Counted from the first letter of the stretch, positions 26,292 through 37,277 are shown. The stretch: DNA of 64,000 bases from Burkholderia dolosa (GCF_902499135.1 NZ_CABVPR010000022.1:1-64000), one strand, 5' to 3'. The notes: a model not told the origin generated them from the letters alone. A program made the numbers and translations.

Positions 26292-27503
26292 ATGCAGGAT
26301 TCCCGATACCGCTGGATCATCGTCGCCGCGGGCGGCGTGATGGGTTGCGTCGCGATCGGCGCGATGTTTTCGCTGCCCGTATTTCTTCGGCCGATCGCGC
26401 GCGACACCGGCTGGTCGATGACCGGCATTTCGGCCGCGATGACGCTCGGCTTCATCGCGATGGCGTTCGCGAGCATCGCGTGGGGCAGCCTGTCGGACCG
26501 CATCGGCACGCGCGCGGTCGTCGTGACCGGCTCGGTGCTGCTGGCCGCGAGCCTCGCGCTGGCGAGCCGCGCGTCGTCGCTGTTCGCATTCCAGGCGATC
26601 TTCGGCATCGCCGTCGGCGGTGCGACGGCTGCGATATTCGCGCCGATGATGGCCTGCGTGACCGGCTGGTTCGACACGCACCGCGGTCTGGCCGTATCGC
26701 TCGTGTCGGCCGGCATGGGGATGGCGCCGATGACGATGTCGCCGTTCGCCGCATGGCTCGTGTCGATGTACGGCTGGCGCACGTCGATGCTGGCGATCGC
26801 CGTGCTGGCGGCCGCCGTGATGATTCCGGCGTCGCTGCTCGTGCGCCGCGCGCCCGCGCTCGAGCGCACGACCGCGACGCCGGCGGACGCCGCCGCGCAT
26901 TCGTCGATGTCGGTCGCGGATGCGTTGCGCTCGCCGCAGTTCGTCGTGCTGCTGCTCACCAACTTCTTCTGCTGCGCGACGCATTCCGGTCCGATTTTTC
27001 ATACGGTCAGCTATGCGGTGACGTGCGGGATCCCGCTGATCGTCGCGGTGTCGATCTACAGCGTCGAAGGGCTCGCGGGGATGGGCGGCCGGATCGCGTT
27101 CGGCATCCTCGGCGACCGGTTCGGCGCGAAGCGCATGCTGGTGGCCGGGCTGTTCGCGCAGGCGCTCGGCGCGCTCGGCTACTACTTCGTGCGCACGCTC
27201 GACGGCTTCTACGCGGTCGCGACGCTGTTCGGCTTCATCTACGCGGGTGTGATGCCGCTGTATTCGGTGCTCGCGCGCGAGAACTTCCCGCTGCGGATGA
27301 TGGGGACGGTGATCGGCGGCAGTGCGATGGCCGGCAGCCTCGGGATGGCGGCGGGGCCCGTCGCGGGCGGCCTGATCGTCGACACGCTCGGCAGCTACGG
27401 CTGGCTGTACCTCGGCTCGTTCGCGATCGGCGTCGGCGCGAGCCTGATCGCGATGACGTTCCGTCCGTTCGCGAAACCGCACGCGGATGCGGTCGCGGCC
27501 TGA
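26292..27503 (+). CDS. MFS transporter (monocarboxylate/oxalate-formate type)
   Basis: The 403-aa membrane protein shows 12 hydrophobic segments. It carries the loop motif GSLSDRIGTR after the second helix and GDRFGAKRMLVAG after the eighth. The pattern (AAGGVMGCVAIGAMFSLPVFL at the front) is common in OFA/MCT-like carriers of carboxylates. ATG 26292 follows AAGGAG by 8 bases; upstream in-frame codons have no ribosome site. It is divergent from the GntR gene and may import or export the compound handled by the flavoprotein cluster; that link is inference from position. Confidence 0.83.
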   Translation: MQDSRYRWIIVAAGGVMGCVAIGAMFSLPVFLRPIARDTGWSMTGISAAMTLGFIAMAFASIAWGSLSDRIGTRAVVVTGSVLLAASLALASRASSLFAFQAIFGIAVGGATAAIFAPMMACVTGWFDTHRGLAVSLVSAGMGMAPMTMSPFAAWLVSMYGWRTSMLAIAVLAAAVMIPASLLVRRAPALERTTATPADAAAHSSMSVADALRSPQFVVLLLTNFFCCATHSGPIFHTVSYAVTCGIPLIVAVSIYSVEGLAGMGGRIAFGILGDRFGAKRMLVAGLFAQALGALGYYFVRTLDGFYAVATLFGFIYAGVMPLYSVLARENFPLRMMGTVIGGSAMAGSLGMAAGPVAGGLIVDTLGSYGWLYLGSFAIGVGASLIAMTFRPFAKPHADAVAA

Positions 27504-27756
27504 TCGGGCAACGGCGTGACGAACGCCGGCGCGCGCACCGGCGAGCGCGAAAGCGGGCCGATCGACGCGGCCTGCGCTCGGCCCGCGGTCGCGCGACGCT
27601 CGCTGCGGCGCAGCGAACGAGCGAAGTAACGGGCATCGGCACGCATACGCGCGGATCCTGCCCCTAAAAATGCAATATCGAACATCCATTCGAACGGGCC
27701 TGTCATACGCGCGTCACCCTGCTAGAATTCGCCTGCCGCATTGTTCCGATTGACTG

Positions 27757-28730
<974 letters not shown>

Positions 28731-28842
28731 GCTCACCGCATCGCCGATCGAGCCGCACCGGCGCGCCGGGCCCGACAAGCCCGGTGAACCGGCGACGGTT
28801 CGGACCCTCTAAGCAGGTTTGACGAACCGACACCCTCCAGCC

Positions 28843-29781
28843 ATGTCTTTCCAGCCCGCCGCGTCCTACACCATTCGCCTGCTTGCGCCGTCCGGCTATC
28901 CGCACGATCCCGACGCGATCAATCGCGCGCTCGAACGCCTGAGCATCGCGCAGCACCGGATCGAGAACGTCGAGGCGACGCAGCGGCGCTTCCAGCGTTT
29001 CGGCGGCACCGACGGCGAACGGGCCGGCGATCTGAATCGGCTCGCCGATCCCGAACGGCCGCTGCCGGACATCGCGCTCGCGGTGCGCGGCGGGTACGGC
29101 GCCGCGCGCATCCTGCACGGGCTCGACTATCGCGGGCTCGAGCGCCGCCTGCGCGATCAGCCGATCGCGCTCGTCGGCCACAGCGACTTCACCGCGATCC
29201 AGCTCGCGCTGTATGCGAAGGCGCGGATCAAGACGTTCGGCGGCCCGATGCTGTCGGCCGACTTCGGCGCCGAGACGCCGAGCGAATTCACGATGCAGCA
29301 TTTCTGGCGGACGCTGACGCAGCCGAGCACGACGATCGTCGCCGAGGCGCCGCAGGCGCAGACCGTCAACGTGACGGGCACGCTGTGGGGCGGCAATCTC
29401 GCGATCCTGGCGTCGCTGGTCGGCACGCCGTACATGCCGGACATCGACGGCGGGATCCTGTTCATCGAGGACGTCAACGAACAGCCGTTCCGGATCGAGC
29501 GGATGATCTACCAGCTGCATTTGTCTGGACTGCTCGCGCGCCAGCAGGCGCTCGTGCTCGGACAGTTCACCGGCGCGCGGCCGTTCGAGTACGACAACGG
29601 CTACGACATGCAGGCGATGATCGATCAGGTGCGCTCGGTGATCGGCATTCCGGTGATCACCGGGCTGCAGTTCGGTCACGTTCCCGATCTGCTGACGCTG
29701 CCGTTCGGCGCGCGCGCGGAACTCGTCGCGAATGCGCACGGGTTCCGGCTCACGATGTCGGACTATCCGCATCTCGGCTGA
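28843..29781 (+). CDS. ldcA: Muramoyltetrapeptide L,D-carboxypeptidase (S66 peptidase)
   Basis: The 312-aa cytosolic enzyme has the S66 nucleophile in ALVGHSDFTA (S114), the RGGYGAARIL segment before it, the glutamate region GGILFIEDVNEQPFRIERM, and the late histidine in QFGHVPDLLTLPFG. It removes the terminal D-alanine from recycled murein tetrapeptides. ATG 28843 is chosen, though an in-frame TTG at 28819 is possible since neither has a strong ribosome site. A clear terminator follows the gene. Confidence 0.88.
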   Translation: MSFQPAASYTIRLLAPSGYPHDPDAINRALERLSIAQHRIENVEATQRRFQRFGGTDGERAGDLNRLADPERPLPDIALAVRGGYGAARILHGLDYRGLERRLRDQPIALVGHSDFTAIQLALYAKARIKTFGGPMLSADFGAETPSEFTMQHFWRTLTQPSTTIVAEAPQAQTVNVTGTLWGGNLAILASLVGTPYMPDIDGGILFIEDVNEQPFRIERMIYQLHLSGLLARQQALVLGQFTGARPFEYDNGYDMQAMIDQVRSVIGIPVITGLQFGHVPDLLTLPFGARAELVANAHGFRLTMSDYPHLG

Positions 29782-29802
29782 GCCGAACCGGTACGATCGC
29801 AA

Positions 29803-29828
29803 GGCGGGGTTTTCCCGCCTTTTTCTTT
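29803..29828 (+). terminator. Intrinsic terminator after ldcA
   Basis: GGCGGG (29803-29808) and CCCGCC (29814-29819) form a 6-bp GC stem around GTTTT. A T-rich tail runs to 29828. It lies 22 bases after the ldcA stop. Confidence 0.8.
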
Positions 29829-29899
29829 TGGCAAGTGCGCAACTAACGATCGGCAATTCGGCACGCCGGCAACATGCTCTCCGCCATTTCGTGCACCAT

Positions 29900-29913
29900 T
29901 TTTGTCAACAAAA
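29900..29913. promoter_or_regulatory. Operator-like repeat upstream of the purine regulator
   Basis: The core TTGTCAACAA (29902-29911) sits inside the inverted repeat TTTTGT-CA-ACAAAA. Its core is the exact reverse complement of the core at 30045-30054. The shape suits FadR/FCD-type GntR dimers, so the regulator encoded at 30091 probably binds both. Confidence 0.55.
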
Positions 29914-30043
29914 TTTCCGGCCGGGTATACGCCGACATCACTTGCGGATGGGCCTGAAACGCTTGCCATGCATGGATTTCGTGCGCGACGCACCGAATCG
30001 ATGCGCGTCGATGCGCGCCGATTGTGCGAACTCCGGGAAAAGA

Positions 30044-30075
30044 ATTGTTGACAATCTTTATGTCCGTTCTACGAT
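30044..30075 (+). promoter_or_regulatory. Predicted promoter overlapped by a second operator
   Basis: ATTGTTGACAAT (30044-30055) repeats the operator core of 29902-29911. It also contains the -35 box TTGACA (30048-30053). TACGAT at 30070-30075 follows after 16 bases. A regulator bound here would block RNA polymerase directly. The start codon at 30091 is close to the expected transcription start, so the leader would be very short. Confidence 0.55.
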
Positions 30076-30090
30076 GAGGACCATCACACG

Positions 30091-30795
30091 ATGCAGATCA
30101 TGAACGAGCCCGAATCCCCGTCGTCCGGCGCCGCCGGCCCCGAAGCGATCGCCGAGCGGATCCGCACCGCGATCCTCGAGCATCGGCTCGCGCCCGGCGC
30201 GAAGCTGACGGAGGCGCAGCTCTGCGACGTATTCGGCGTAAAGCGCGGGACGATCCGCCAGGCGCTCGCGCAACTGGCGACCGACAAGCTGGTCGATCTC
30301 GAGCCGAACCGCGGCGCGTTCGTCGCGAGCCCGACGCTGCAGGACGTGCACGAGGTGTTCGAGATGCGCCGGATCATCGAGCTCGCGGTCGTCGAGCGGC
30401 TCGCGACCGGGCCGGGCGCGAAGCGGCTGAAGGGTGTCGCGGCGCTGATCGACAAGGAGCGCAAGGCGTTCGAGCGGCACGATTTCGCCGCGTGGATCCG
30501 GCTGTCGGGCGAGTTCCATACGGCGCTCGCGGCGCTGACGGGCAACGCGACGCTCTGCGAGTGCCTCGAAGGGCTCGTCGCACGCTCGACGCTGATGTCG
30601 GCGCTGTACGAATCGCACGGTCGCAGCCCGTGCTCGTTCGACGACCACGGCGAAATCCTGGCCGCGCTCGAAGCCGGCGATCCGAAGCGGGCGGCGGCGC
30701 TGATGGCGCACCACCTGCAGCATGTCGAACTGAAGATGCTGGACCGGCCCGCGCAAGGGCAGGTCGATTTGCGCGAAGTGTTCGGCGGCGCCTGA
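30091..30795 (+). CDS. GntR-family regulator with FCD domain, purine/allantoin operon
   Basis: The 234-aa protein has a GntR winged helix at about residues 18-85 (IRTAILEHRLAPGAKLTEAQLCDVFG, VKRGTIRQALAQLATDKLV). An all-helical FCD effector domain follows at about 95-225, with metal-type histidines in SGEFHTAL, DDHGEI and AHHLQH. It precedes the allantoin genes in the same orientation. Two matching operator sites lie upstream, so it probably represses itself and the operon until a purine intermediate appears. ATG 30091 or ATG 30100 could be the start. Confidence 0.88.
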   Translation: MQIMNEPESPSSGAAGPEAIAERIRTAILEHRLAPGAKLTEAQLCDVFGVKRGTIRQALAQLATDKLVDLEPNRGAFVASPTLQDVHEVFEMRRIIELAVVERLATGPGAKRLKGVAALIDKERKAFERHDFAAWIRLSGEFHTALAALTGNATLCECLEGLVARSTLMSALYESHGRSPCSFDDHGEILAALEAGDPKRAAALMAHHLQHVELKMLDRPAQGQVDLREVFGGA

Positions 30796-30944
30796 GCGGC
30801 GACGCGAACCACGGCTGCGCGCCACACGGACGAGAGCAATGCCGGCCTGCGGGTATGCCGCGGGCCGCAAGTCCGACTCCGGGCGAGGATCCGGAGCGAT
30901 GTCGACGACGATGAGCGGCGATCCGGCCGCATCAAGGAGAAGTC

Positions 30945-32429
30945 ATGGCTCAGTTCAGTGTGGCGCACGACAGCGCCTATCCGGCGGAAGGCCGCAGCGA
31001 CGGCGGCGGCCCCGCGCTGCCGGACGGCTACAGCGAGCGGCTGTACAACGAAGATTTGGCGCCGCTTCGAAACCAGACGTGGGGCTCGTACAACATCTTC
31101 GCGTTCTGGATGTCGGACGTGCATAGCGTCGGCGGCTACGTGTTCGCCGGCAGCCTGTTCGCGCTCGGGCTGACGAGCTGGCAGGTGCTGATCGCGCTGA
31201 TCGTCGGGATCGGCATCGTCAATCTGCTGTGCAACCTGATCGCGCGGCCGAGCCAGCAGATCGGCGTGCCGTATCCGGTCGCGTGCCGCGCGACGTTCGG
31301 CGTGCTCGGCGCGAACGTGCCGGCCGTGATTCGCGGGCTGATCGCGATCGCGTGGTACGGCATCCAGACGTATCTCGCATCGAGCGCGCTCGTGATCGTC
31401 GTGCTGAAATTCTTCCCGCAATGGATGCCGTACGCGGACGTTCATCGCTACGGTTTTCTCGGGCTGTCCGCGGTCGGCTGGGCCGGCTTCATGCTGCTGT
31501 GGGTGCTGCAGGCGTTCGTGTTCTGGAACGGGATGGAGACGATCAAGAAGTTCATCGACTTCGCGGGCCCGGCCGTCTACGTCGTGATGTTCATCCTCGC
31601 CGGCTACATGGTGTGGCGCGCGGGCTGGCGCAACATCGGGATCAATCTCGGCGGCGTCAAGTATCACGGCGCGCAGGTGATTCCGGTGATGATCACCGCC
31701 GTGTCGCTCGTCGTGTCGTACTTCTCCGGGCCGATGCTGAATTTCGGCGACTTCTCGCGCTATTGCCGCTCGTTCGGCGACGTGAAGCGCGGCAACTTCT
31801 GGGGGTTGCCGGTCAACTTCCTCGCGTTCTCGCTCGTCACGGTGATCACGACGGCCGCGACGCTGCCCGTGTTCGGCGAACTGATCACGGACCCGGTCGA
31901 GACGGTCGGCCGCATCGATCATCCGACCGCGGTGATCCTCGGCGCGCTGACGTTCACGATCGCGACGATCGGCATCAACATCGTCGCGAACTTCGTGTCG
32001 CCGGCGTTCGACTTCTCGAACGTCGCGCCGCGGCTGATCAGCTGGCGCGCGGGCGGGATGCTGGCCGCCGTCGCGTCGATCTTCATCACGCCGTGGAACC
32101 TGTTCAACAACCCGGCCGTGATCCACTACACGCTCGACGTGCTCGGCGCGTTCATCGGCCCGCTGTACGGCGTGCTGATCGCCGACTTCTATCTCGTCAA
32201 GCGCGGCCGGCTCGCGCGCGACGACCTGTACACGATGTCGCAGAGCGGGGCGTACTGGTACACCGGCGGCGTGAACCGCCGCGCGCTGGCCGCGCTGCTG
32301 CCGGCGGCGCTGATCGCGATCGTGTGCGTGATGATGCCGGGCTGGGGCGACGTCGCGAACTTCTCGTGGTTCATCGGCGCGGGGCTCGGCTTCGTGTTCT
32401 ATCGCGTGTTCGCGGGCGCGAAGCATTGA
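30945..32429 (+). CDS. NCS1-family nucleobase/allantoin/hydantoin permease
   Basis: The 494-aa membrane protein shows the NCS1 front motif YNEDLAPLRNQTWGSYNIFAFWMSDVHSVGGY, with about 12 hydrophobic segments after it. The Mhp1/PucI-like region RPSQQIGVPYPV and the NFGDFSRYC segment are also visible. NCS1 carriers bring in cytosine, uracil, allantoin or hydantoins with H+ or Na+. Allantoin or a related ureide is the most likely cargo given the next five genes. CAAGGAG precedes the ATG, and the racemase starts 10 bases after its stop. Confidence 0.87.
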   Translation: MAQFSVAHDSAYPAEGRSDGGGPALPDGYSERLYNEDLAPLRNQTWGSYNIFAFWMSDVHSVGGYVFAGSLFALGLTSWQVLIALIVGIGIVNLLCNLIARPSQQIGVPYPVACRATFGVLGANVPAVIRGLIAIAWYGIQTYLASSALVIVVLKFFPQWMPYADVHRYGFLGLSAVGWAGFMLLWVLQAFVFWNGMETIKKFIDFAGPAVYVVMFILAGYMVWRAGWRNIGINLGGVKYHGAQVIPVMITAVSLVVSYFSGPMLNFGDFSRYCRSFGDVKRGNFWGLPVNFLAFSLVTVITTAATLPVFGELITDPVETVGRIDHPTAVILGALTFTIATIGINIVANFVSPAFDFSNVAPRLISWRAGGMLAAVASIFITPWNLFNNPAVIHYTLDVLGAFIGPLYGVLIADFYLVKRGRLARDDLYTMSQSGAYWYTGGVNRRALAALLPAALIAIVCVMMPGWGDVANFSWFIGAGLGFVFYRVFAGAKH

Positions 32430-32439
32430 GGAGCGCGCA

Positions 32440-33279
32440 ATGAAGATCAAGCTGATCAATCCGAACACGACGCAGCGCATGACCGACGCGATGGGACGCT
32501 GCGCGCGCGAAGTCGCGGCGGCCGGCACCGAGATCGTCGCTGTGAGCCCGACGATGGGACCGCCGTCGATCGAAGGGTATTACGACGAGGCACTCGCGAC
32601 ACCGGGGCTGCTCGCCGAGATCGCGCAGGGCGAGCGTGACGGCTTCGACGCGTACGTGATCGCGTGCTTCGGCGACCCCGGCCTGTATGCGGCGCGCGAA
32701 CTCGCGCGCGGGCCGGTGATCGGCATCGCGGAGGCCGCGATGCACGCGGCGAGCGTGCTCGCGCCCGGCTTCTCCGTCGTCACCACGCTCGCGCGCACCT
32801 GCGGGATGGCGTGGCATCTCGCGGAGCGCTACGGGATGAAGCGGTTCTGCCGCAACGTGCGCGCGACCGACGTCGCGGTGCTCGAACTCGACCGGCCGGG
32901 CTCGGCGGCGCGGCGGATCATCGTCGACGAATGCCGGCGCGCGCTCGACGAGGACGGCGCCGATGCGATCGTGCTCGGCTGCGCGGGCATGGCCGAGTTC
33001 GCGCACGAGATCGAGCAGCAGATCGGCGCGCCGGTGGTCGAAGGCGTGACGGCTGCCGTCAAGTGGGCCGAGGCGCTCGTGTCGCTGCGCCTCGCGACCG
33101 CGAAGCGCGGCGACTACGCACGGCCGCTCGCGAAGCGCTACGACGGCGAGTTCGCCCGCTTCAGCCCGCCCGGCGACGCGGCGAGCGAGCCGGCGGCCGC
33201 GGCAGCCGCCGCGCGCGGCGCAACCGTCGTCGCCGAGCCGGCGCCGGCTTTGCCGCGACCGCACATACACACCGTGTGA
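32440..33279 (+). CDS. Asp/Glu/hydantoin racemase family; probable allantoin racemase
   Basis: The 279-aa protein carries the NPNTTQRMTDAM opening of hydantoin/allantoin racemases. The two catalytic cysteines of the family are seen in VIACFGDPGL and VLGCAGMAEF. The last 40 residues are an A/P-rich extension without a domain. Placed between the permease and the allantoinase gene, it most likely interconverts R- and S-allantoin so that all of it can be degraded (HpxA-like). A hydantoin racemase role cannot be excluded from sequence. Confidence 0.83.
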   Translation: MKIKLINPNTTQRMTDAMGRCAREVAAAGTEIVAVSPTMGPPSIEGYYDEALATPGLLAEIAQGERDGFDAYVIACFGDPGLYAARELARGPVIGIAEAAMHAASVLAPGFSVVTTLARTCGMAWHLAERYGMKRFCRNVRATDVAVLELDRPGSAARRIIVDECRRALDEDGADAIVLGCAGMAEFAHEIEQQIGAPVVEGVTAAVKWAEALVSLRLATAKRGDYARPLAKRYDGEFARFSPPGDAASEPAAAAAAARGATVVAEPAPALPRPHIHTV

Positions 33280-33427
33280 CCTGCACTATCTGCGCCGCTG
33301 TATGGGCGCGTATGGGCGTTTTCGCTACACTGGGCCGTCATCGCATCGGCCCGCGCAGCGTGCTTCCGGCGCTGCGCGACCGATGCGAACCCATTATTTC
33401 CAGCCCGCTTTCGTCGCTTCTCGAACC

Positions 33428-34381
33428 ATGTCAAACGACTCCCGCTATCCTCGCGACCTGATCGGCTACGGCCGCCACCCGGTGCAGGCGAACTGGCCGG
33501 GGCGCGCCCGCGTCGCCGTGCAATTCGTGCTGAACTACGAAGAGGGCGGCGAGAACTGCGTGCTGCACGGCGACCCGGCTTCCGAGCAGTTCCTGTCGGA
33601 GATCGTCGGCGCGGCCGCGTACCCTGACCGCCACATGAGCATGGAGTCGATCTACGAATACGGTTCGCGGGCCGGCGTGTGGCGCATTCTGCGCGAGTTC
33701 GAAAAGCGCGCGCTGCCGCTGACGGTGTTCGGCGTCGGGATGGCGATCGAGCGCCACCCGGAGGTCGCGCGCGCGTTCGTCGAGCTCGGCCATGAAATCG
33801 CGTGTCACGGCTGGCGCTGGATTCACTATCAGAACGTGACGCCCGAGCTCGAGGCCGAGCACATGCGGCTCGGGATGGAAGCGATCGAGCGCGTGACCGG
33901 CGTGCGTCCGCTCGGCTGGTATACGGGCCGCGACAGCCCGAACACGCATCGCCTCGTCGCCGAATACGGCGGCTTCCTGTACGACTCCGACTACTACGGC
34001 GACGACCTGCCGTTCTGGATGGACGTCGAGGTGTCGGGCGGCGGCACGTCGCCGCAGCTGATCGTCCCGTACACGCTCGACACGAACGACATGCGTTTCG
34101 CGACGCCGCAGGGCTTCAATACCGCCGACCATTTCTTCCATTACCTGCGCGACGCGTTCGACGTGCTGTACGAAGAGGGCGACGAAGCGCCGAAGATGCT
34201 GTCGATCGGCATGCACTGCCGGCTGCTCGGCCGGCCCGGCCGCTTCCGCGCGCTGCAGCGTTTCCTCGACCACATCGAGAAGCACGACCGCGTATGGGTG
34301 ACGCGCCGTGTCGATATCGCGCGCCACTGGCGTGAACATCATCCGTATCAGCCCAATCATCGAAACGAAGGGAAAGCATGA
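33428..34381 (+). CDS. puuE: Allantoinase, polysaccharide-deacetylase (PuuE) type
   Basis: The 317-aa protein is a NodB-fold enzyme of the PuuE family. It has [19 protein letters not shown] at the front, [29 protein letters not shown] and the [15 protein letters not shown] segment. It hydrolyses allantoin to allantoate without the metal centre of classical allantoinases. ATG 33428 fits the conserved N-terminus; upstream in-frame codons run into non-coding sequence. Its end overlaps uraD (ATGA). Confidence 0.93.
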   Translation: MSNDSRYPRDLIGYGRHPVQANWPGRARVAVQFVLNYEEGGENCVLHGDPASEQFLSEIVGAAAYPDRHMSMESIYEYGSRAGVWRILREFEKRALPLTVFGVGMAIERHPEVARAFVELGHEIACHGWRWIHYQNVTPELEAEHMRLGMEAIERVTGVRPLGWYTGRDSPNTHRLVAEYGGFLYDSDYYGDDLPFWMDVEVSGGGTSPQLIVPYTLDTNDMRFATPQGFNTADHFFHYLRDAFDVLYEEGDEAPKMLSIGMHCRLLGRPGRFRALQRFLDHIEKHDRVWVTRRVDIARHWREHHPYQPNHRNEGKA

Positions 34382-34899
34382 AGGCGATGCGTTACACGTT
34401 GGAGCAACTGAATGCGATGGCGCCGAGCGCGTTCGTCGCGGCGCTGTCGGGCATTTTCGAGCACTCGCCGTGGGTGGCGGAGCTCGCCGCCGCCGAGCGG
34501 CCGTTCGCGAGCATCGACGCGCTGCACGACACGATGTCGCGCGCGGTCGAAACGGCCGGCGAAGCACGCCAGCTCGCGCTGATCAACGCGCACCCGGAGT
34601 TGGCCGGCAAGGCGGCGGTGCGCGGCGAACTGACCGCCGAGTCGACGCGCGAGCAGAGCGGCGCGGGCCTCGACCAGTGCACGCAGGCAGAATTCGACAA
34701 GCTGCAGACGCTGAACCGCACGTATCGCGAGAAGTTCGGCTTCCCGTTCATCCTCGCGGTGCGCGGCTACGACCGGCACGGCATCATCGCGAACTTCGAG
34801 CAGCGCGTGAATCATTCGCGCGCCGACGAGCTGCGCACGAGTCTCGACCAGATCTACCGGATCGCGCGCTTTCGCCTCGACGACCTGATCGACGCGTGA
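34378..34899 (+). CDS. uraD: OHCU decarboxylase
   Basis: The 173-aa protein matches 2-oxo-4-hydroxy-4-carboxy-5-ureidoimidazoline decarboxylase. Features are the catalytic histidine in [10 protein letters not shown], the [22 protein letters not shown] stretch, [11 protein letters not shown] and the [11 protein letters not shown] strand. It forms S-allantoin from OHCU, the product of UraH. It overlaps puuE by 4 bases, which gives matched production of consecutive pathway enzymes. Confidence 0.94.
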   Translation: MKAMRYTLEQLNAMAPSAFVAALSGIFEHSPWVAELAAAERPFASIDALHDTMSRAVETAGEARQLALINAHPELAGKAAVRGELTAESTREQSGAGLDQCTQAEFDKLQTLNRTYREKFGFPFILAVRGYDRHGIIANFEQRVNHSRADELRTSLDQIYRIARFRLDDLIDA

Positions 34900-34961
34900 C
34901 ACCGCACACGGCTTGCTGCGCCGCGGCGGGCCGCTTCGCCTCATTGAAACAAGGAAACATC

Positions 34962-35975
34962 ATGGCTCTTCCGCTTCTCGATCCCGATGCCCCCGAATTC
35001 ACGCGGCGCTACGTGAACCTCGCCGATCCGCGTCTCGGTGCGCACGCGCTCGAAGCCAGCGACGATTTCTTCGCGCCGAAGGAGCGCATGCTGAACCCCG
35101 AGCCCGCAGTGTTCATTCCCGGCAAGTATGACGACCACGGCAAGTGGATGGACGGCTGGGAGACGCGCCGCAAGCGCACGACCGGCTACGACTGGTGCAT
35201 CGTGAAGCTCGCGCGCCCGGGCGTGATCAAGGGCTTCGATATCGACACGAGCCACTTCACCGGCAACTTCCCGCCGGCCGCGTCGGTCGAGGCCGCGTAC
35301 GTCGCCGACGGCGTGCCGACGCATGCGACCGAGTGGGTCGAGATCGTGCCGTCGACGACGCTGCAGGGCAACAGCCATCACTACATCGAAGCGCACGACG
35401 CACGCGCGTTCACGCATCTGCGCCTGAACATCTACCCGGACGGCGGCATCGCGCGCCTGCGCGTGTATGGTCAGCCGCAGCTCGACTGGGCCGGCGCGAG
35501 CGCGACCGAGCAGTTCGATCTCGCCGCGATGGAGAACGGCGGGTACATCGTCGCGGCGAACAACCAGCACTTCGGTGCCGCGTCGAACCTGCTGCTGCCG
35601 GGCCGCGGCGTGAACATGGGTGACGGCTGGGAGACGCGTCGTCGCCGCGAGCCGGGCAACGACTGGGCGATCGTCGCGCTCGCGCAGCCGGGCGTGATTC
35701 GCCGGATCGAAGTCGACACCGCATTCTTCAAGGGCAACTATCCGGACCGCTGCTCGATCCAGGCCGCGTACGTATCGGGCGGCACCGACAGCTCGCTGAT
35801 CACGCAGTCGATGTTCTGGCCGACGCTGCTCGGCGAGCAGAAGCTGCAGATGGACAAGCAGCACTATTTCGAACGCGAAATCGAGTCGCTCGGCCCGGTC
35901 ACGCACGTGCGGCTGAACATCATTCCCGACGGCGGCGTGTCGCGGCTGCGCCTGTGGGGGACGCTCGACAAATGA
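34962..35975 (+). CDS. alc: Allantoicase
   Basis: The 337-aa protein shows the two-fold repeat of allantoicase. [39 protein letters not shown] in the first half is echoed by [39 protein letters not shown] in the second. Each half ends in LRLNIxPDGGxxRLR. It splits allantoate to ureidoglycolate and urea. AAGGAA lies 7 bases before the ATG, and its stop overlaps allA in ATGA. Confidence 0.95.
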   Translation: MALPLLDPDAPEFTRRYVNLADPRLGAHALEASDDFFAPKERMLNPEPAVFIPGKYDDHGKWMDGWETRRKRTTGYDWCIVKLARPGVIKGFDIDTSHFTGNFPPAASVEAAYVADGVPTHATEWVEIVPSTTLQGNSHHYIEAHDARAFTHLRLNIYPDGGIARLRVYGQPQLDWAGASATEQFDLAAMENGGYIVAANNQHFGAASNLLLPGRGVNMGDGWETRRRREPGNDWAIVALAQPGVIRRIEVDTAFFKGNYPDRCSIQAAYVSGGTDSSLITQSMFWPTLLGEQKLQMDKQHYFEREIESLGPVTHVRLNIIPDGGVSRLRLWGTLDK

Positions 35976-36484
35976 AGACGCTCGCCATCGAACCGCTGAC
36001 CAAGGCCGCGTTTGCGCCGTTCGGCGACGTGATCGAGACGGAAGGGGCGAAGCAGATTCCGATCAATCTCGGCACGACGATCCGTTTTCACGATCTCGCG
36101 AAGATCGACGTGACCGACGCAGGCGGGCGCACGCTCGTCAATCTGTTCCGCGGCCAGCCGCGCACGCTGCCGTTCGAGGTGAAGATGCTCGAGCGGCATC
36201 CGCTCGGCAGCCAGGCGTTCATTCCGCTGAACGACCGGCCGTATCTGGTCGTCGTTGCGCCGGCCGGCGATCTCGATCCGTCGAAGATCCGCGCGTTCGT
36301 GACGAGCGGCTGGCAGGGCGTCAACTATGCGAAGGGCGTGTGGCATCACCCGCTGATCGCGCTCGGCGAAGTCAGCGACTTCATCGTCGTCGATCGCGGC
36401 GGCGACGGGCTGAACCTGAACGAGCAGGATCTGCCCGAATCGTTGTGGCTCACCGAGGATGCGCTCGACGCGGTGACGGCCTGA
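35972..36484 (+). CDS. allA: Ureidoglycolate lyase
   Basis: The 170-aa protein has family features: [14 protein letters not shown] at the front, [30 protein letters not shown], and [20 protein letters not shown] near the end. It converts ureidoglycolate to glyoxylate and urea, the last step of the pathway in this operon. ATG 35972 overlaps the allantoicase stop. A strong terminator follows 30 bases after the gene and closes the operon. Confidence 0.94.
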   Translation: MKTLAIEPLTKAAFAPFGDVIETEGAKQIPINLGTTIRFHDLAKIDVTDAGGRTLVNLFRGQPRTLPFEVKMLERHPLGSQAFIPLNDRPYLVVVAPAGDLDPSKIRAFVTSGWQGVNYAKGVWHHPLIALGEVSDFIVVDRGGDGLNLNEQDLPESLWLTEDALDAVTA

Positions 36485-36514
36485 GCCGCCGTTCGTCGCA
36501 GTGCGATACAGGAA

Positions 36515-36539
36515 CCCGCGCGATTCGCGCGGGTTTTTT
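36515..36539 (+). terminator. Intrinsic terminator closing the allantoin operon
   Basis: CCCGCGCG (36515-36522) and CGCGCGGG (36526-36533) pair across the 3-base loop ATT. Six T residues follow at 36534-36539. Confidence 0.88.
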
Positions 36540-36699
36540 CATGTGCGCCGTGCGCGTTTCACGGTGCTGCGAGTGCTGCGAGCGGTTCCCGTTCGTACGC
36601 GCGATGCGGTAGCGCGACGAGCGGCTGCGCGTCGGGTCGCGTCGCGTTGCGGAACCGGCGCAGCGCGATGCCGGGCGTGCGCGCGTTCGTCACGACGGT

Positions 36700-37168
36700 A
36701 TCGGCCATCGGCTGCAGAGCGCGCGACGTCGCTTTGGGATCGGCTACGCGGTGCCGGGGCGAGCGAGCTGCCGGCGCACGATGTGCGCTTCGACATCGGC
36801 GAAACGCTGCGCAACATGCTCGGCCGGATGGATTGCGAAGACGTCGACGGTGTGACGTCGCCGCGCTGGCCCGAGTGGATGGCAGCGACCGGCATCGACG
36901 ATTTCGACGGCGACCGCTGCGTCGCATCGCCGAATCCGCGCGATGTCGTGCAGGCGGTGACGGATGGCGCGGAGGTCGCTCTCGCGGAGCCTTAGATGCC
37001 CGCGTGCGAGTTCGCGGCGGACTCCACGCCTTGTTCGACGTCGGTGCGGCGGTGGCGTGCCGCGTCATGTATCACGTGCTGTATCCGGGGCGCTTGCGAC
37101 GATTGGCGCATCGTCGCGTTGCGCGACCGGCTCCGGGATCAAGTCGCGCTGGCGCCGGCACCGACGTG
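36700..37168 (+). pseudogene. Decayed LysR-family regulator, C-terminal effector domain only
   Basis: Between allA and puuD there is no intact gene, but pieces of a GcvA-like LysR effector domain appear in three reading frames. First comes PRWPEWMAATGIDDFD...DVVQAVTDGAEVALAEP, ending at a TAG near 36995. ALFDVGAAVACRVMYHVLYPGR continues in the next frame, then CDDWRIVALRDRLRDQVAL in a third. This order matches the end of such regulators. At least two frameshifts and the missing DNA-binding half make it a remnant. The boundaries are approximate. Confidence 0.6.
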
Positions 37169-37251
37169 AGCGTCGCGGGGCCTGCGCGCGGCGTGTCGGC
37201 TGCGTACGGCGCGACACCTTTGAACCGCATTCGCAGCCGTTCGCAGCAGGC

Positions 37252-37277
37252 AAAAAAACGGGCCCGTTTCCGGGCCC
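37252..37277 (-). terminator. Intrinsic terminator after puuD
   Basis: Read leftward, GGGCCCG and CGGGCCC pair across GAAA (37260-37277 on the plus strand). A run of T (A at 37252-37258) follows. It lies 50 bases beyond the puuD stop. Confidence 0.8.
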
